This document shows, piece after piece, positions 35,122 through 43,652 of a stretch of 59,338 nt of DNA (within the stretch, counting starts at the first letter, position 1; every line of letters begins with the position of its first letter). The position numbers and the translations under genes were made by a program. Origin of the DNA: Rhodococcus phenolicus (lineage in GTDB: Bacteria; Actinomycetota; Actinomycetes; Mycobacteriales; Mycobacteriaceae); NCBI RefSeq assembly GCF_001646785.1, contig NZ_LRRH01000065.1, forward strand, positions 1 to 59,338, in the 5' to 3' direction. The notes below the pieces were generated by a model. It was not told where the DNA came from and did not search any database. It saw only the letters and a list, made by a program, of their open reading frames with translations.

Positions 35122-35757
35122 CTAGTTGCCGCCGACCGGCGCCGGGTCGATCTGCTGCTGCGGCAGCGCCTCACCGAGCGCGGCCGACACCTCCTGGAGA
35201 GGTGTCGGCCCGGACCCGTTCGGCACCGTCAACGCCACGTACACGGGCCGGTCCACCGCGAACCAGGTGCTCGCGTCGATGCCCTCGGCTTCGCCCGACA
35301 CCTCGAACCACTGCACTCCGTCGACGACCTGCAGCGCCGCGGCCGCATCGAATTCGCTCGGACGGTCCAGGCCGCATCGCAGCACGACCGGTTCCGCCTC
35401 GGCGATCTGCCAGGCCGCGGTGCCGGCCGGAATCGGATCGACCAGTTCGGCTCGCGCGTAGTCGCCGAGTTTCTCGGGCAGTGCCGCGAGCAGGCCCGCG
35501 CACGCGTCGGATTCGGCTTCCGGCGCGGGTACCGGACCCAGCGCGAGCGGACCGAGCATAGGTGTGCGGTCGACGATCACCGCGGCGACGACGATTCCGG
35601 CGAGCAGTGCGACGGGCAGTGCGATCGCCGTGGCGATCACCGCGGGATGGCGGCGGTCCTCGTCGCTCTTCTGCGCATCGGACGCGGTGGGAGCGGTGTC
35701 GGCCCCGCGGGAGCCGTCGGGTTCGGGAGAAGAATCGGATTCGATCATCAGGTCCAT
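35122..35757 (-). CDS. DUF3515 membrane-anchored protein
   Basis: 211 residues: a charged cytoplasmic N-terminus (about 38 residues), one transmembrane helix (VIATAIALPVALLAGIVVAAVI), then an extracytoplasmic domain with CAGLLAALPEKL and VVLRCGLDRP that marks DUF3515. Two Cys in that domain could form a disulfide. Orthologues sit next to thiL in mycobacteria (Rv2978c region), also divergent or adjacent. Function unknown. The ATG at 35757 or the one nine bases later may be used. Confidence 0.85.
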   Translation of the reverse strand: MDLMIESDSSPEPDGSRGADTAPTASDAQKSDEDRRHPAVIATAIALPVALLAGIVVAAVIVDRTPMLGPLALGPVPAPEAESDACAGLLAALPEKLGDYARAELVDPIPAGTAAWQIAEAEPVVLRCGLDRPSEFDAAAALQVVDGVQWFEVSGEAEGIDASTWFAVDRPVYVALTVPNGSGPTPLQEVSAALGEALPQQQIDPAPVGGN

Positions 35758-35862
35758 TTTCGGGAGCGGTAGCGTGATTCGAACCTATCAGTGCCCCGAG
35801 AACCTCCGTGCCCACCGAGGCGTCGGCCTGCCGGCCGGAGCCGGAAGGAGACAGCCGCCACC

Positions 35863-36822
35863 GTGCCCGACCGCACCGGCCCCACCGTTGCCGACCTCGG
35901 CGAATTCCCCGTCATCGACCGTGCGACCGCCGGCCGGAGCCAGCCCGCGTCGACACTCGTCGGGCCGGGTCACGACGCGGCGGTCGTCGCCGCGTCCGAC
36001 GGCCGCGTCGCGATCTCGACGGACATGCTCGTCGAGGGCAGGCATTTCCGGCTGGACTGGTCGACGCCGCAGCAGGTCGGACGCAAGGCAGCGGCACAGA
36101 ACGGTGCGGATGTCGCGGCGCTCGGTGCCCGCCCGACCGCGTTCGTCGTCGGCCTCGGATGCCCTCCCGGTACCCCCGTCGAGGTGCTCGAGGGGATTTC
36201 CGCAGGTCTCGGGGAAGCGGTTGAGGCGATGGGGGCGGGCGTCGTCGGCGGCGACCTCGTCCAGGCCGATCAGGTGATCGTCTCGGTGACGGTCCTCGGC
36301 GACCTCGAAGGCCGGACGCCCCTGTTGCGGACCGCGGCCCGCCCCGGTGACGTGGTGGCCCTGGCCGGAACCGTGGGCCGTTCCGCCGCGGGGCTGGCGC
36401 TGCTGCTCGCCGGCGACACCGGACACCCCGGTCTCGTCGAGATGCACCGGGTGCCGAACCCGCCGTACGAGGCGGGTGTCGCCGCGGCCCGCGCCGGCGC
36501 CCGCGCCGGAACCGACATCTCCGACGGCCTGCTCGCCGACCTCGGCCACATCGCGGCCGCGTCCGCGGTCGCGATCGATGTCGAATCGGGGCTGCTCGAA
36601 CCCGACGACGAACTGCGCGCCGCCGCCACCGATGTGGGTGCGGATCCGTGGGAGTGGGTGCTCACCGGGGGTGAGGACCACGCGCTGGCCGCGTGCTTCC
36701 CGCCGGACGTGATGTTGCCGGACGGCTGGCGTCGCATCGGGACGGTGCGCCCCGGATCGGGCGTCACCGTCGACGGCCGCGACCACACGGGCCCCGGCGG
36801 ATGGCAGAGCTTCTCGAGATAG
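35863..36822 (+). CDS. thiL: Thiamine-monophosphate kinase
   Basis: 319 residues from the GTG at 35863 with GGAAGGAG upstream; the frame extends further up but lacks family similarity. PurM-like fold with GPGHDAAVVAASDGRVAISTDMLVEGRHFRLDW, GRKAAAQNGADVAALGA and GTDISDGLLADLGHIA, whose Asp residues bind Mg-ATP. It phosphorylates thiamine monophosphate to the active cofactor. The next gene begins ten bases after the stop, so thiL, the carbonic-anhydrase-like gene and ung form one operon. Confidence 0.95.
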   Translation: MPDRTGPTVADLGEFPVIDRATAGRSQPASTLVGPGHDAAVVAASDGRVAISTDMLVEGRHFRLDWSTPQQVGRKAAAQNGADVAALGARPTAFVVGLGCPPGTPVEVLEGISAGLGEAVEAMGAGVVGGDLVQADQVIVSVTVLGDLEGRTPLLRTAARPGDVVALAGTVGRSAAGLALLLAGDTGHPGLVEMHRVPNPPYEAGVAAARAGARAGTDISDGLLADLGHIAAASAVAIDVESGLLEPDDELRAAATDVGADPWEWVLTGGEDHALAACFPPDVMLPDGWRRIGTVRPGSGVTVDGRDHTGPGGWQSFSR

Positions 36823-36832
36823 GTTTCCGAGT

Positions 36833-37354
36833 ATGGCTGTCTATGCGCTCGGCGATCGTGTCCCCGATATCCACCCCGATGCCTGGGTGCATCCCGACGC
36901 CGTGGTGATCGGCAACGTCACCCTCGGTGCGCACGCGTCGGTGTGGCCGACGGCGGTGCTGCGCGGCGACTACGGTTACATCACCGTCGGCGAGTACACC
37001 AACATCCAGGACGGCACGATCATCCATTGCACCGCGATCCAGGCGACGATCATCGGCGCCCGCTGCGTGGTCGGGCACAACGCCCACATCGAGAGCGCCA
37101 CCATCGGTGACGGCTGCCTCGTCGGGTCCGGGTCGCTCGTGCTCAACGGTTCGACCCTCGGCGCCGGATCGCAGGTCGCCGCCGGTGCACTCGTGCCGCC
37201 GCGGTTCGAACTGCCGGAACGACGCATGGCCATGGGTGTGCCCGCGAAGGTCCGGGAAGGCCACGAGATCCCGGAAGGCAACTTCGCCGCGAACGCAGAG
37301 ATGTACGCGGCGAACGCCGACTACTACCGCACCGCGCTGCGCCGCATCGACTAG
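36833..37354 (+). CDS. Gamma-carbonic-anhydrase-like left-handed beta-helix protein
   Basis: 173 residues built of hexapeptide repeats ([23 protein letters not shown] and onward) that form a left-handed beta-helix. Candidate metal ligands are His65 (IIHCT), His82 and His85 (VGHNAHIE). The second pair is three apart, whereas the classical enzyme has His five apart, so carbonic anhydrase activity is not assured. Ends with an amphipathic helix region typical of trimers. It lies between thiL and ung with 10- and 11-base gaps. Confidence 0.88.
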   Translation: MAVYALGDRVPDIHPDAWVHPDAVVIGNVTLGAHASVWPTAVLRGDYGYITVGEYTNIQDGTIIHCTAIQATIIGARCVVGHNAHIESATIGDGCLVGSGSLVLNGSTLGAGSQVAAGALVPPRFELPERRMAMGVPAKVREGHEIPEGNFAANAEMYAANADYYRTALRRID

Positions 37355-37365
37355 GAACGAGCACC

Positions 37366-38076
37366 ATGACCGACCAGATCACCGATCCGGACACCCCGGC
37401 CGGGCCGCGACCGCTCACCGAGGTCGTCGAGGAGGGCTGGGCGCAGGCCCTCGCGCCCGTCGCCGACGACATCACGGCCATGGGGCAGTTCCTGCGCACC
37501 GAGAACGCCTCCGGGCGCGGCTACCTGCCTGCCGGCAGCAACGTGCTGCGCGCGTTCACGCAGCCGTTCGACCGGGTGCGGGTGCTCATCGTCGGGCAGG
37601 ATCCCTACCCGACGCCCGGGCACGCCGTCGGCCTGAGCTTCTCCGTCGCCCCCGACGTGCGGCCCGTGCCGCGCAGCCTCGTCAACATCTACAAGGAATA
37701 CAGCGAAGACCTGGGCCTGCCGGTACCGGCGAACGGTGATCTGACGCCGTGGGCGGAGCAGGGTGTGCTGCTGCTCAACAGGGTGCTCACCGTCCAGCCG
37801 GGCCAGCCCGCGTCGCATCGCGGCAAGGGTTGGGAGGCGGTCACCGCACAGGCGATCCGCGCGCTCGTCGCACGGAACACGCCGATGGTCGCGATTCTGT
37901 GGGGACGGGACGCGGCGACGCTGAAGCCGATGCTCGGCACCGTGCCCACCGTCGAGTCGGCGCATCCGTCGCCGCTGTCCGCGTCCCGCGGGTTCTTCGG
38001 ATCGCGGCCGTTCAGCCGCGCGAACGCCCTGCTCGAACAGCAGGGCGGCGAGCCGGTGGACTGGCGCCTGGCCTGA
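37366..38076 (+). CDS. ung: Uracil-DNA glycosylase
   Basis: 236 residues. The water-activating motif [17 protein letters not shown] (Asp79) and the DNA-intercalating loop [13 protein letters not shown] (His200) are both complete, placing it in family 1. It removes uracil from DNA as the first step of base-excision repair, important in a GC-rich genome with frequent cytosine deamination. thiL-...-ung order matches mycobacteria. Confidence 0.97.
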   Translation: MTDQITDPDTPAGPRPLTEVVEEGWAQALAPVADDITAMGQFLRTENASGRGYLPAGSNVLRAFTQPFDRVRVLIVGQDPYPTPGHAVGLSFSVAPDVRPVPRSLVNIYKEYSEDLGLPVPANGDLTPWAEQGVLLLNRVLTVQPGQPASHRGKGWEAVTAQAIRALVARNTPMVAILWGRDAATLKPMLGTVPTVESAHPSPLSASRGFFGSRPFSRANALLEQQGGEPVDWRLA

Positions 38077-38094
38077 CCACCGGCCCGCGCCGGG

Positions 38095-38931
38095 TCAGTT
38101 CTGCTTCAGCGCCGAAAAATCGGGGCGGCGTTTCTCGACGAACGCGTTCGCGCCTTCGATACCGGTCGGCGACACCGCGGCCGCCGAGATCGACTCCAGT
38201 TCGGCGTCGAGCTGCTCGGCGAGCGTCCGGTGGTCGGACTCGGCCACGAGCCGGCGGATCCCTGCGTAGGCCGCCGTGGGGCCGTTGGCGAGTGTCCGTG
38301 CGATCCGCAGCGCTTCGCTCTCGATCTCGTCGTCGGCGACGAGCCGGCTCAGCACTCCGAGGCGAACCGCCTCGTCCGCCCCGAGGACGGAGTCGGTGAG
38401 GATCATCTCGCGGGCCCGCGCGACACCGACGACCCGCGGCAGTGTCCAGGACATGCCGCCGTCCGGCGTGTACCCGATCGACGGGTAGGCGGCGCGCAGC
38501 TTCGTCGACGGACCACCGAGTGCGATGTCGGCGTGCAGCACGATGCTCATTCCGGCGCCCGCGGCCCAGCCGTGCACCGCCGCGACGACGGGCACACCCA
38601 CGGCGTCGAGGGCCAGCACGAACTCGTGGAAGCGGTGGGCGATGTCGCGGACGTGCTCGCGGCGGTCGTCGGCGCCGGCGAATCCGCGCACGTTTCCGCC
38701 GGCACAGAAGTTGGAGCCCTCACCCACCAGGAGGACGGCGCCGATCTCGGGTCCGGCGGCGCGCAACGCGGCGGTGCCCTGATCGACTCCGGCGGGGGAC
38801 AGGGAGGTGCCGTTCTCGGCGGTCGCCACGGCGATACGCAGGACTCCGTCGGTCACGCTGACGTGCGACGGGGAGGCCTCGGACGCACCGGTGCTGCTCG
38901 CGGAGAGGTCGGTCACAGGAGTTTCGGTCAC
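38095..38931 (-). CDS. Enoyl-CoA hydratase/isomerase family protein
   Basis: 278 residues from the GTG at 38931, fixed by TAATGT seven bases upstream; the open frame beyond it overlaps rpmB. Crotonase-fold motifs: GEGSNFCAGGNVRGFAG (oxyanion loop), VVAAVHGWAAGAGMSIVLHADIALGG and AYPSIGYTPDGGMSWTLPRVVG. The usual catalytic Glu of hydratases is replaced by Asp in TPDGG, more like 2-(1,2-epoxy-1,2-dihydrophenyl)acetyl-CoA isomerase-type members, so dehydration of enoyl-CoA may not be the main reaction. Substrate unknown. Confidence 0.87.
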   Translation of the reverse strand: MTETPVTDLSASSTGASEASPSHVSVTDGVLRIAVATAENGTSLSPAGVDQGTAALRAAGPEIGAVLLVGEGSNFCAGGNVRGFAGADDRREHVRDIAHRFHEFVLALDAVGVPVVAAVHGWAAGAGMSIVLHADIALGGPSTKLRAAYPSIGYTPDGGMSWTLPRVVGVARAREMILTDSVLGADEAVRLGVLSRLVADDEIESEALRIARTLANGPTAAYAGIRRLVAESDHRTLAEQLDAELESISAAAVSPTGIEGANAFVEKRRPDFSALKQN

Positions 38932-38938
38932 ATTTCGC

Positions 38939-38944
38939 ACATTA
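38939..38944 (-). promoter_or_regulatory. -10 element TAATGT of the crotonase-family gene
   Basis: On the minus strand TAATGT is followed after seven bases by the GTG at 38931, predicting a leaderless mRNA. Confidence 0.55.
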
Positions 38945-38968
38945 GCTGCCGTCGTACACTCGGCAAAA

Positions 38969-39007
38969 CGCGAGTACCCCCGACGATGATCGCCGGGGGT
39001 ACTCGCG
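38969..39007 (-). terminator. Intrinsic terminator of rpmB
   Basis: CGCGAGTACCCCCG (38969-38982) pairs perfectly with 38994-39007 over 14 bp. Read on the minus strand, TTTT follows the stem directly, so it ends rpmB transcripts before the crotonase gene. Confidence 0.88.
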
Positions 39008-39023
39008 TGTGGTCTCGACTCGA

Positions 39024-39215
39024 TCAGCCGCGAACGACCTTGCCCGCCTTCAGGCAGGAGGTGCACACGTTGACCTTGCGGGTGTTGCCCGGGGAAACCT
39101 GGGCGCGCACGCTCTGGATGTTCGGGTTCCAGCGACGATTGGTACGCCGGTGCGAGTGCGAGACCGACTTCCCGAAGCCGGGGCCCTTGGCGCATACGTC
39201 GCAGACGGCAGCCAT
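39024..39215 (-). CDS. rpmB: 50S ribosomal protein L28
   Basis: 63 residues, [20 protein letters not shown]..., a complete L28 with both zinc-ribbon pairs (CDVC and CTSC). This is the zinc-containing form; actinobacteria often have a zinc-free paralogue under Zur control elsewhere. AGGAG seven bases before the ATG. Divergent from the DAK2 gene and closed by its own intrinsic terminator. Confidence 0.97.
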   Translation of the reverse strand: MAAVCDVCAKGPGFGKSVSHSHRRTNRRWNPNIQSVRAQVSPGNTRKVNVCTSCLKAGKVVRG

Positions 39216-39359
39216 GTCGCGAACTCCTTGTTATGTAGTGGATATTGTCATTCTCGACCTACGAACACGGGAAACTGTCGCTACCCGTGCGAGGCAACCC
39301 TGCAAGAGTAGCGAATCCGGTGGCGGATGACCAAACCGGCCTCCTCCCGCCCACGCGGT

Positions 39360-39365
39360 TACCCT
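39360..39365 (+). promoter_or_regulatory. Possible -10 element TACCCT of the DAK2 gene
   Basis: TACCCT would start transcription near 39372. That is downstream of the first possible start codons of the long open frame and just ahead of GGAAGGGG (39393-39400), so it supports the TTG at 39410. Confidence 0.35.
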
Positions 39366-39409
39366 TTCGGCATCGGAATTCGGTGCGTTGGGGGAAGGGG
39401 TGTCCACAG

Positions 39410-41080
39410 TTGTTCGAAGCCGGGGACGCGGTGGACGCACGGGCGCTCCGTCGCTGGGCGGAACTCGGCCTGAAGGCCATCGAGGAGCGTCGCGACGAGA
39501 TCAACGTCCTCAACGTCTTTCCCGTCCCGGACGGCGACACCGGCACGAACCTGCTGATCACCGTACGTGCCGCGGTGGACGGTCTCCACTCGTCCGGCAC
39601 GTCGGACAGCGCGGCCGGTGTCCTCGAGGCTCTCGCGCGCGGCGCGTTCACCGGAGCGCGCGGCAACTCCGGGGTGATCCTCGCGCAGATGCTGCGCGGA
39701 ATGGCCGACGCCACCGCCACCGACGACCCGCTCGACGCGGCCGGCCTGGCGCGGGCGCTCGATCGCGCAGCCGCCGAGGTGATGCGCGCGCTGAGCACAC
39801 CCGCCGACGGCACCATCGTGAGCGTCCTGCACGCCGCGGCCGCCGGTGCTTCCCGGCTCGGCGCCGGCGCGACACCCGCGGACGTCGCACTCGCGGCCGC
39901 GGACGCCGCCGCAGCCGCCCTGCAGCACACCGTCACGCAGCTCGACGTCCTCGCCGAGGCCGGTGTCGTCGATGCCGGGGGACTGGGCCTGCTGATCCTG
40001 CTCGACGCACTCGTCGAGGTCGTGACCGGGCAACGGCCGGACCGGTGCCTGACCCTCACCACGCGGCCCGTGCCGCCGGTGCGTTCCGCGGCGAGACCGG
40101 ACGACTCCCGGTTCGACGACACCCTCGTCCACGACGTCACCCGCGAAACTCAGGACTACGAGGTCATGTACTTCGTGAGCGACTCCGACGACGAGCACCT
40201 GGAGACGCTGCGAACTCGCCTCGACGCACTCGGCGACTCCGTGGCGGTGGTGGGCGACGGCGCCGGCACATGGTCCGTGCACGTGCACTGCTGCGACCCC
40301 GGCGCCGCCGTGGAGGCGGGTCTGGCCGCAGGACGTCTCCACCGCATCGAGATCACGTGCTTCGCGCTCGACGCGGTCCACGGGGACAGCTGCGCCGGTG
40401 AGCACCGGCATCCGCCCGCGGCGTCGGGCCGGGCCGTGCTCGCCGTCGTCGAGGGTGACGGCGCGGCGCAGTTGTTCGAGGCGGAGGGTGCCGTCGTCGT
40501 CCGGGCCGATCGCCCGATGACGATCCCGGGGCTGCTCGACGCGATCCGCGCCGTCGATGCTCCGGAGGTGCTGGTGCTGCCCAACGGATCGCTCAGCGAG
40601 CAGAATCTCGTCGCGGTCGGTGCCGCGGCCCGCGAGGACCATCGGGCGGTGATGTTCCTGCCCAGCTGGTCGATGGTGCAGGGACTCGCGTCCCTTGCCG
40701 TGCACGACGCGGGACGGGACTCCGTGGACGACGCGTTCACGATGACCGAGGCCGCCGCGACCACCCGCTGGGGTTCGCTGCGCGTCGCGCAGGAACGTGC
40801 CCTGACCTGGGTGGGAACGTGCGAGCCGGGTGACAGTCTGGGCCTGGCGGGACACGATGTCGTAGTCATCGAGCATGATCTGGTGGCAGCGGGCGCGTCG
40901 CTTCTCGACAAGGTCCTCGCCGCGGGCGGAGAGCTCGTGACGATGCTGGTCGGGTCCGACGCTCCCGAGGACCTCACCGAGCAGCTGACCGCCCACCTCG
41001 ATGCGCACCATCCCGAGGTGGAGGTCGTGGTGTATCACGGTGGGCAGGGCAGCGACCTGCTGCAACTCGGTGTCGAATAG
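39410..41080 (+). CDS. DAK2 domain protein (FakA-like kinase subunit)
   Basis: About 556 residues. The N-terminal DAK2/DhaL domain has NVFPVPDGDTGTNLL with the Asp cluster that binds Mg-ATP, GARGNSGVILAQMLRG and VVDAGGLGLLILLDAL; the C-terminal half is the DegV-associated EDD-like region (QDYEVMYFV, EVLVLPNGSL). FakA-type proteins phosphorylate fatty acids bound to a DegV/FakB partner; no fakB gene is adjacent. TTG at 39410 is chosen for GGAAGGGG nine bases upstream; GTG at 39431 is an alternative. It precedes recG, as the DAK2 gene Rv2974c does in M. tuberculosis. Confidence 0.85.
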   Translation: MFEAGDAVDARALRRWAELGLKAIEERRDEINVLNVFPVPDGDTGTNLLITVRAAVDGLHSSGTSDSAAGVLEALARGAFTGARGNSGVILAQMLRGMADATATDDPLDAAGLARALDRAAAEVMRALSTPADGTIVSVLHAAAAGASRLGAGATPADVALAAADAAAAALQHTVTQLDVLAEAGVVDAGGLGLLILLDALVEVVTGQRPDRCLTLTTRPVPPVRSAARPDDSRFDDTLVHDVTRETQDYEVMYFVSDSDDEHLETLRTRLDALGDSVAVVGDGAGTWSVHVHCCDPGAAVEAGLAAGRLHRIEITCFALDAVHGDSCAGEHRHPPAASGRAVLAVVEGDGAAQLFEAEGAVVVRADRPMTIPGLLDAIRAVDAPEVLVLPNGSLSEQNLVAVGAAAREDHRAVMFLPSWSMVQGLASLAVHDAGRDSVDDAFTMTEAAATTRWGSLRVAQERALTWVGTCEPGDSLGLAGHDVVVIEHDLVAAGASLLDKVLAAGGELVTMLVGSDAPEDLTEQLTAHLDAHHPEVEVVVYHGGQGSDLLQLGVE

Positions 41081-41118
41081 CCGCACCGAGCAGAAGCCGG
41101 CACGGCGGAAGGACGGCA

Positions 41119-43458
41119 GTGGCGACACTCGCGGACCGACTCGATCATCTTCTCGGCCGCAAGACCGCCGACGCCCTGTTCGACGCATTCGGCATGTCGA
41201 CCGTCGAGGACCTGCTGCGCCACTACCCGCACCGGTACGCGACGCAGGGCGCGGAACTCGGCGACGCGCAGCCCGAGGAAGGCCAGCACGTCACGATCAT
41301 CGCGCGGGTCGAGAAGGCCGACGAGGTGCGGATGAAGAGCCGGCCCGGTACGCGGCTCGCGGTGGTGCTGGTGTCGGACCGGCAGAAGATCGACGTGACC
41401 TTCTTCAACCCGCACAAGGTGAAGTACAACATCAAGCCCGGCGTGCGCGGCATGTTCTCCGGCACCGTCAAGTATTTCCGGGACAAGTGGAGCCTCGCCC
41501 ATCCCAGCTACGTGATCCTCCCCGAGCCACGCGACGCGGAGGTCGGGGGAGCGGCACCCGCACCGGGCCGCGTGCGCGGTGCCGGCGCTCTGGCCGGGAT
41601 GGCACGCAGCGCGCAGGGCAGCGACGGCATCGACATGTCGATCTTCGACCGGGCGCTGATCCCGATGTACCCGGCCACGCGCGACGTCGAATCGTGGACC
41701 GTGATGCGCTGTGTGCGGCAGATCCTCGACCAGCTCGAGGTCGTCGACGACCCCCTGCCGGACTGGGTGCGCCGCGAGCACGCCCTCGTCGGACTGGACG
41801 AGGCGCTCCGCACCATCCACCTGCCGGACACGAAGGACCAGGTGAGCGCCGCGCGGTCGCGGCTGCGCTTCGACGAGGCCACCGCACTGCAACTGGTGCT
41901 CGCCCGTCGCCGCCACGACGTCGCCGTGCGCACCGCCCCGGTCTGCGCGCGCCGCGACGACGGTATCGCCACGGAATTCGACCGGCGGTTGCCGTTCGAG
42001 TTGACCGCCGGGCAGCTCGCGGTCGCCGACGAGATCGCCGCGGACCTGTCGGTGTCGCATCCGATGAACCGGCTGCTGCAGGGCGAGGTCGGCTCGGGCA
42101 AGACCATCGTGGCGTTGCGCGCGATGCTGCAGGTCATCGACTCCGGCCACCAGTGTGCGCTGCTCGCCCCGACCGAGGTGCTCGCCGCGCAGCACGCCCG
42201 GTCGCTGACGTCGATGCTCGGGGACCTGGCCGCGGCCGGTGAGCTCGGCGCCCACGAGCTTGCGACCAAGGTCACCCTGGTGACGGGGTCGATGCCCGCG
42301 GCCCGGAAACGGCAGGCCCTGCTCGACGCCGTCAACGGCGACGCCGGGATCGTCATCGGCACCCATGCACTGATCCAGCAGGGTGTGAACTTCTTCGATC
42401 TCGGTCTCGTCGTGATCGACGAACAGCACCGCTTCGGCGTCGAACAGCGCGACGCGCTGCGCAATCGGGGCCGCGACGGGGCCAGCCCGCACGTGCTGGT
42501 GATGACCGCGACCCCGATCCCGCGGACGATCGCGATGACCGTCCTCGGCGACCTCGAGGTCTCCACCCTGACCGAGCTGCCGCGCGGGCGCTCGCCGATC
42601 GTCAGCCGGGTCGTGCCGGCGAAGGTGCATCCGGGCTGGGTCGCCCGTGCATGGGAGCGGATCGGTGAGGAGGTCGCGGAAGGACGGCAGGCCTATGTGG
42701 TGTGCTCGCGCATCGGGGAGGGCGAGGCGGACGAGGACGCCGACGCCGACTTCTTCGTCCTCGAGGACGCCGAACCGGACCGCGGCACCGCGAAGGGCCG
42801 TGGCGGCCGGAGCGGGAAGGGTGCGCGTGCCGGTGCCGAGCCGCCGGAGACGAAGTCGGTGCTGCAGCAGTACGAGGAGCTGTCCACCGGCGCATTGAGT
42901 CACCTGCGCGTCGGATTGCTGCACGGCCGGTTGCCCGCGGACGAGAAGGACGCGGTGATGCTGGACTTCGGGGCCGGGAAGATCGACGTGCTGGTGTGCA
43001 CGACCGTCGTCGAGGTCGGTGTGGACGTGCCCAAGGCGACGGTGATGGTGATCGTCGACGCCGACCGGTTCGGTGTCAGCCAGCTGCATCAGCTCCGCGG
43101 TCGCGTCGGTCGTGGGGGACACCAGGGACTGTGCCTGCTCGTCACCGACAGCCGGCCCGGCTCGCAGGCGATGATGCGTCTCGACGCCGTGGCCGGGACC
43201 ACCGACGGATTCGCGCTGGCGCAACTCGACCTGCAGCAGCGTCGCGAGGGCGACGTGCTCGGGGTCGCGCAGTCCGGCACGGCGTCGACGCTGCGGCTGC
43301 TCTCGCTCGTCGACGATGTGGAGGTCATCGCCGCGGCGCAGACGTTCGCGCGGGCGGTGACCGACGAGGACCCGGGGCTGGACGAGCATCCCGGTCTGGC
43401 GCGGATGGTCACCGCGGCGCTCGACACCGACCGGGTCGAATATCTCGAGAAATCCTGA
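41119..43458 (+). CDS. recG: ATP-dependent DNA helicase RecG
   Basis: 779 residues. The N-terminal wedge (OB-fold) domain binds branched DNA (about residues 50-165). Helicase motif I is QGEVGSGKTIVAL (about 322-334), the box II variant is VIDEQHRFGVEQR (Asp434), then MTATPIPRTIAMT, and motif VI HQLRGRVGRGG. It reverses stalled forks and moves Holliday junctions. An Asp-Glu-rich, Gly-rich insert (about residues 535-575) is longer than in E. coli but usual for actinobacteria. GGAAGGA ahead of the GTG sets the start. Confidence 0.96.
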   Translation: MATLADRLDHLLGRKTADALFDAFGMSTVEDLLRHYPHRYATQGAELGDAQPEEGQHVTIIARVEKADEVRMKSRPGTRLAVVLVSDRQKIDVTFFNPHKVKYNIKPGVRGMFSGTVKYFRDKWSLAHPSYVILPEPRDAEVGGAAPAPGRVRGAGALAGMARSAQGSDGIDMSIFDRALIPMYPATRDVESWTVMRCVRQILDQLEVVDDPLPDWVRREHALVGLDEALRTIHLPDTKDQVSAARSRLRFDEATALQLVLARRRHDVAVRTAPVCARRDDGIATEFDRRLPFELTAGQLAVADEIAADLSVSHPMNRLLQGEVGSGKTIVALRAMLQVIDSGHQCALLAPTEVLAAQHARSLTSMLGDLAAAGELGAHELATKVTLVTGSMPAARKRQALLDAVNGDAGIVIGTHALIQQGVNFFDLGLVVIDEQHRFGVEQRDALRNRGRDGASPHVLVMTATPIPRTIAMTVLGDLEVSTLTELPRGRSPIVSRVVPAKVHPGWVARAWERIGEEVAEGRQAYVVCSRIGEGEADEDADADFFVLEDAEPDRGTAKGRGGRSGKGARAGAEPPETKSVLQQYEELSTGALSHLRVGLLHGRLPADEKDAVMLDFGAGKIDVLVCTTVVEVGVDVPKATVMVIVDADRFGVSQLHQLRGRVGRGGHQGLCLLVTDSRPGSQAMMRLDAVAGTTDGFALAQLDLQQRREGDVLGVAQSGTASTLRLLSLVDDVEVIAAAQTFARAVTDEDPGLDEHPGLARMVTAALDTDRVEYLEKS

Positions 43459-43640
43459 CGCCGTCACCGCGTAACGTTCTGCGCACCGGCCGCCGGCCGG
43501 GACCGTGAGGTTAAAACGAGCACATCCATGGTATTACCTGCGAGTTACCGATTCGCGAACTGCATCGTTTCAGTCCCGGTGAGCCGGGCCGTCGTCCCAC
43601 AATGTGGAACAGGTGGGTAAATCGGCGTGTTTCGGCGCGG

Positions 43641-43646
43641 TACCGT
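43641..43646 (+). promoter_or_regulatory. -10 element TACCGT of pyc
   Basis: TACCGT is six bases before the ATG at 43653, so pyc mRNA is probably leaderless. The 194-base gap 43459-43652 holds this promoter and no other feature I can support. Confidence 0.6.
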
Positions 43647-43652
43647 CGTCCA

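Noticed and set aside
43602-43652. Earlier ATG for pyc giving 17 extra residues
   Set aside because: It lies upstream of the -10 element, and the extra residues do not resemble any pyruvate carboxylase N-terminus.
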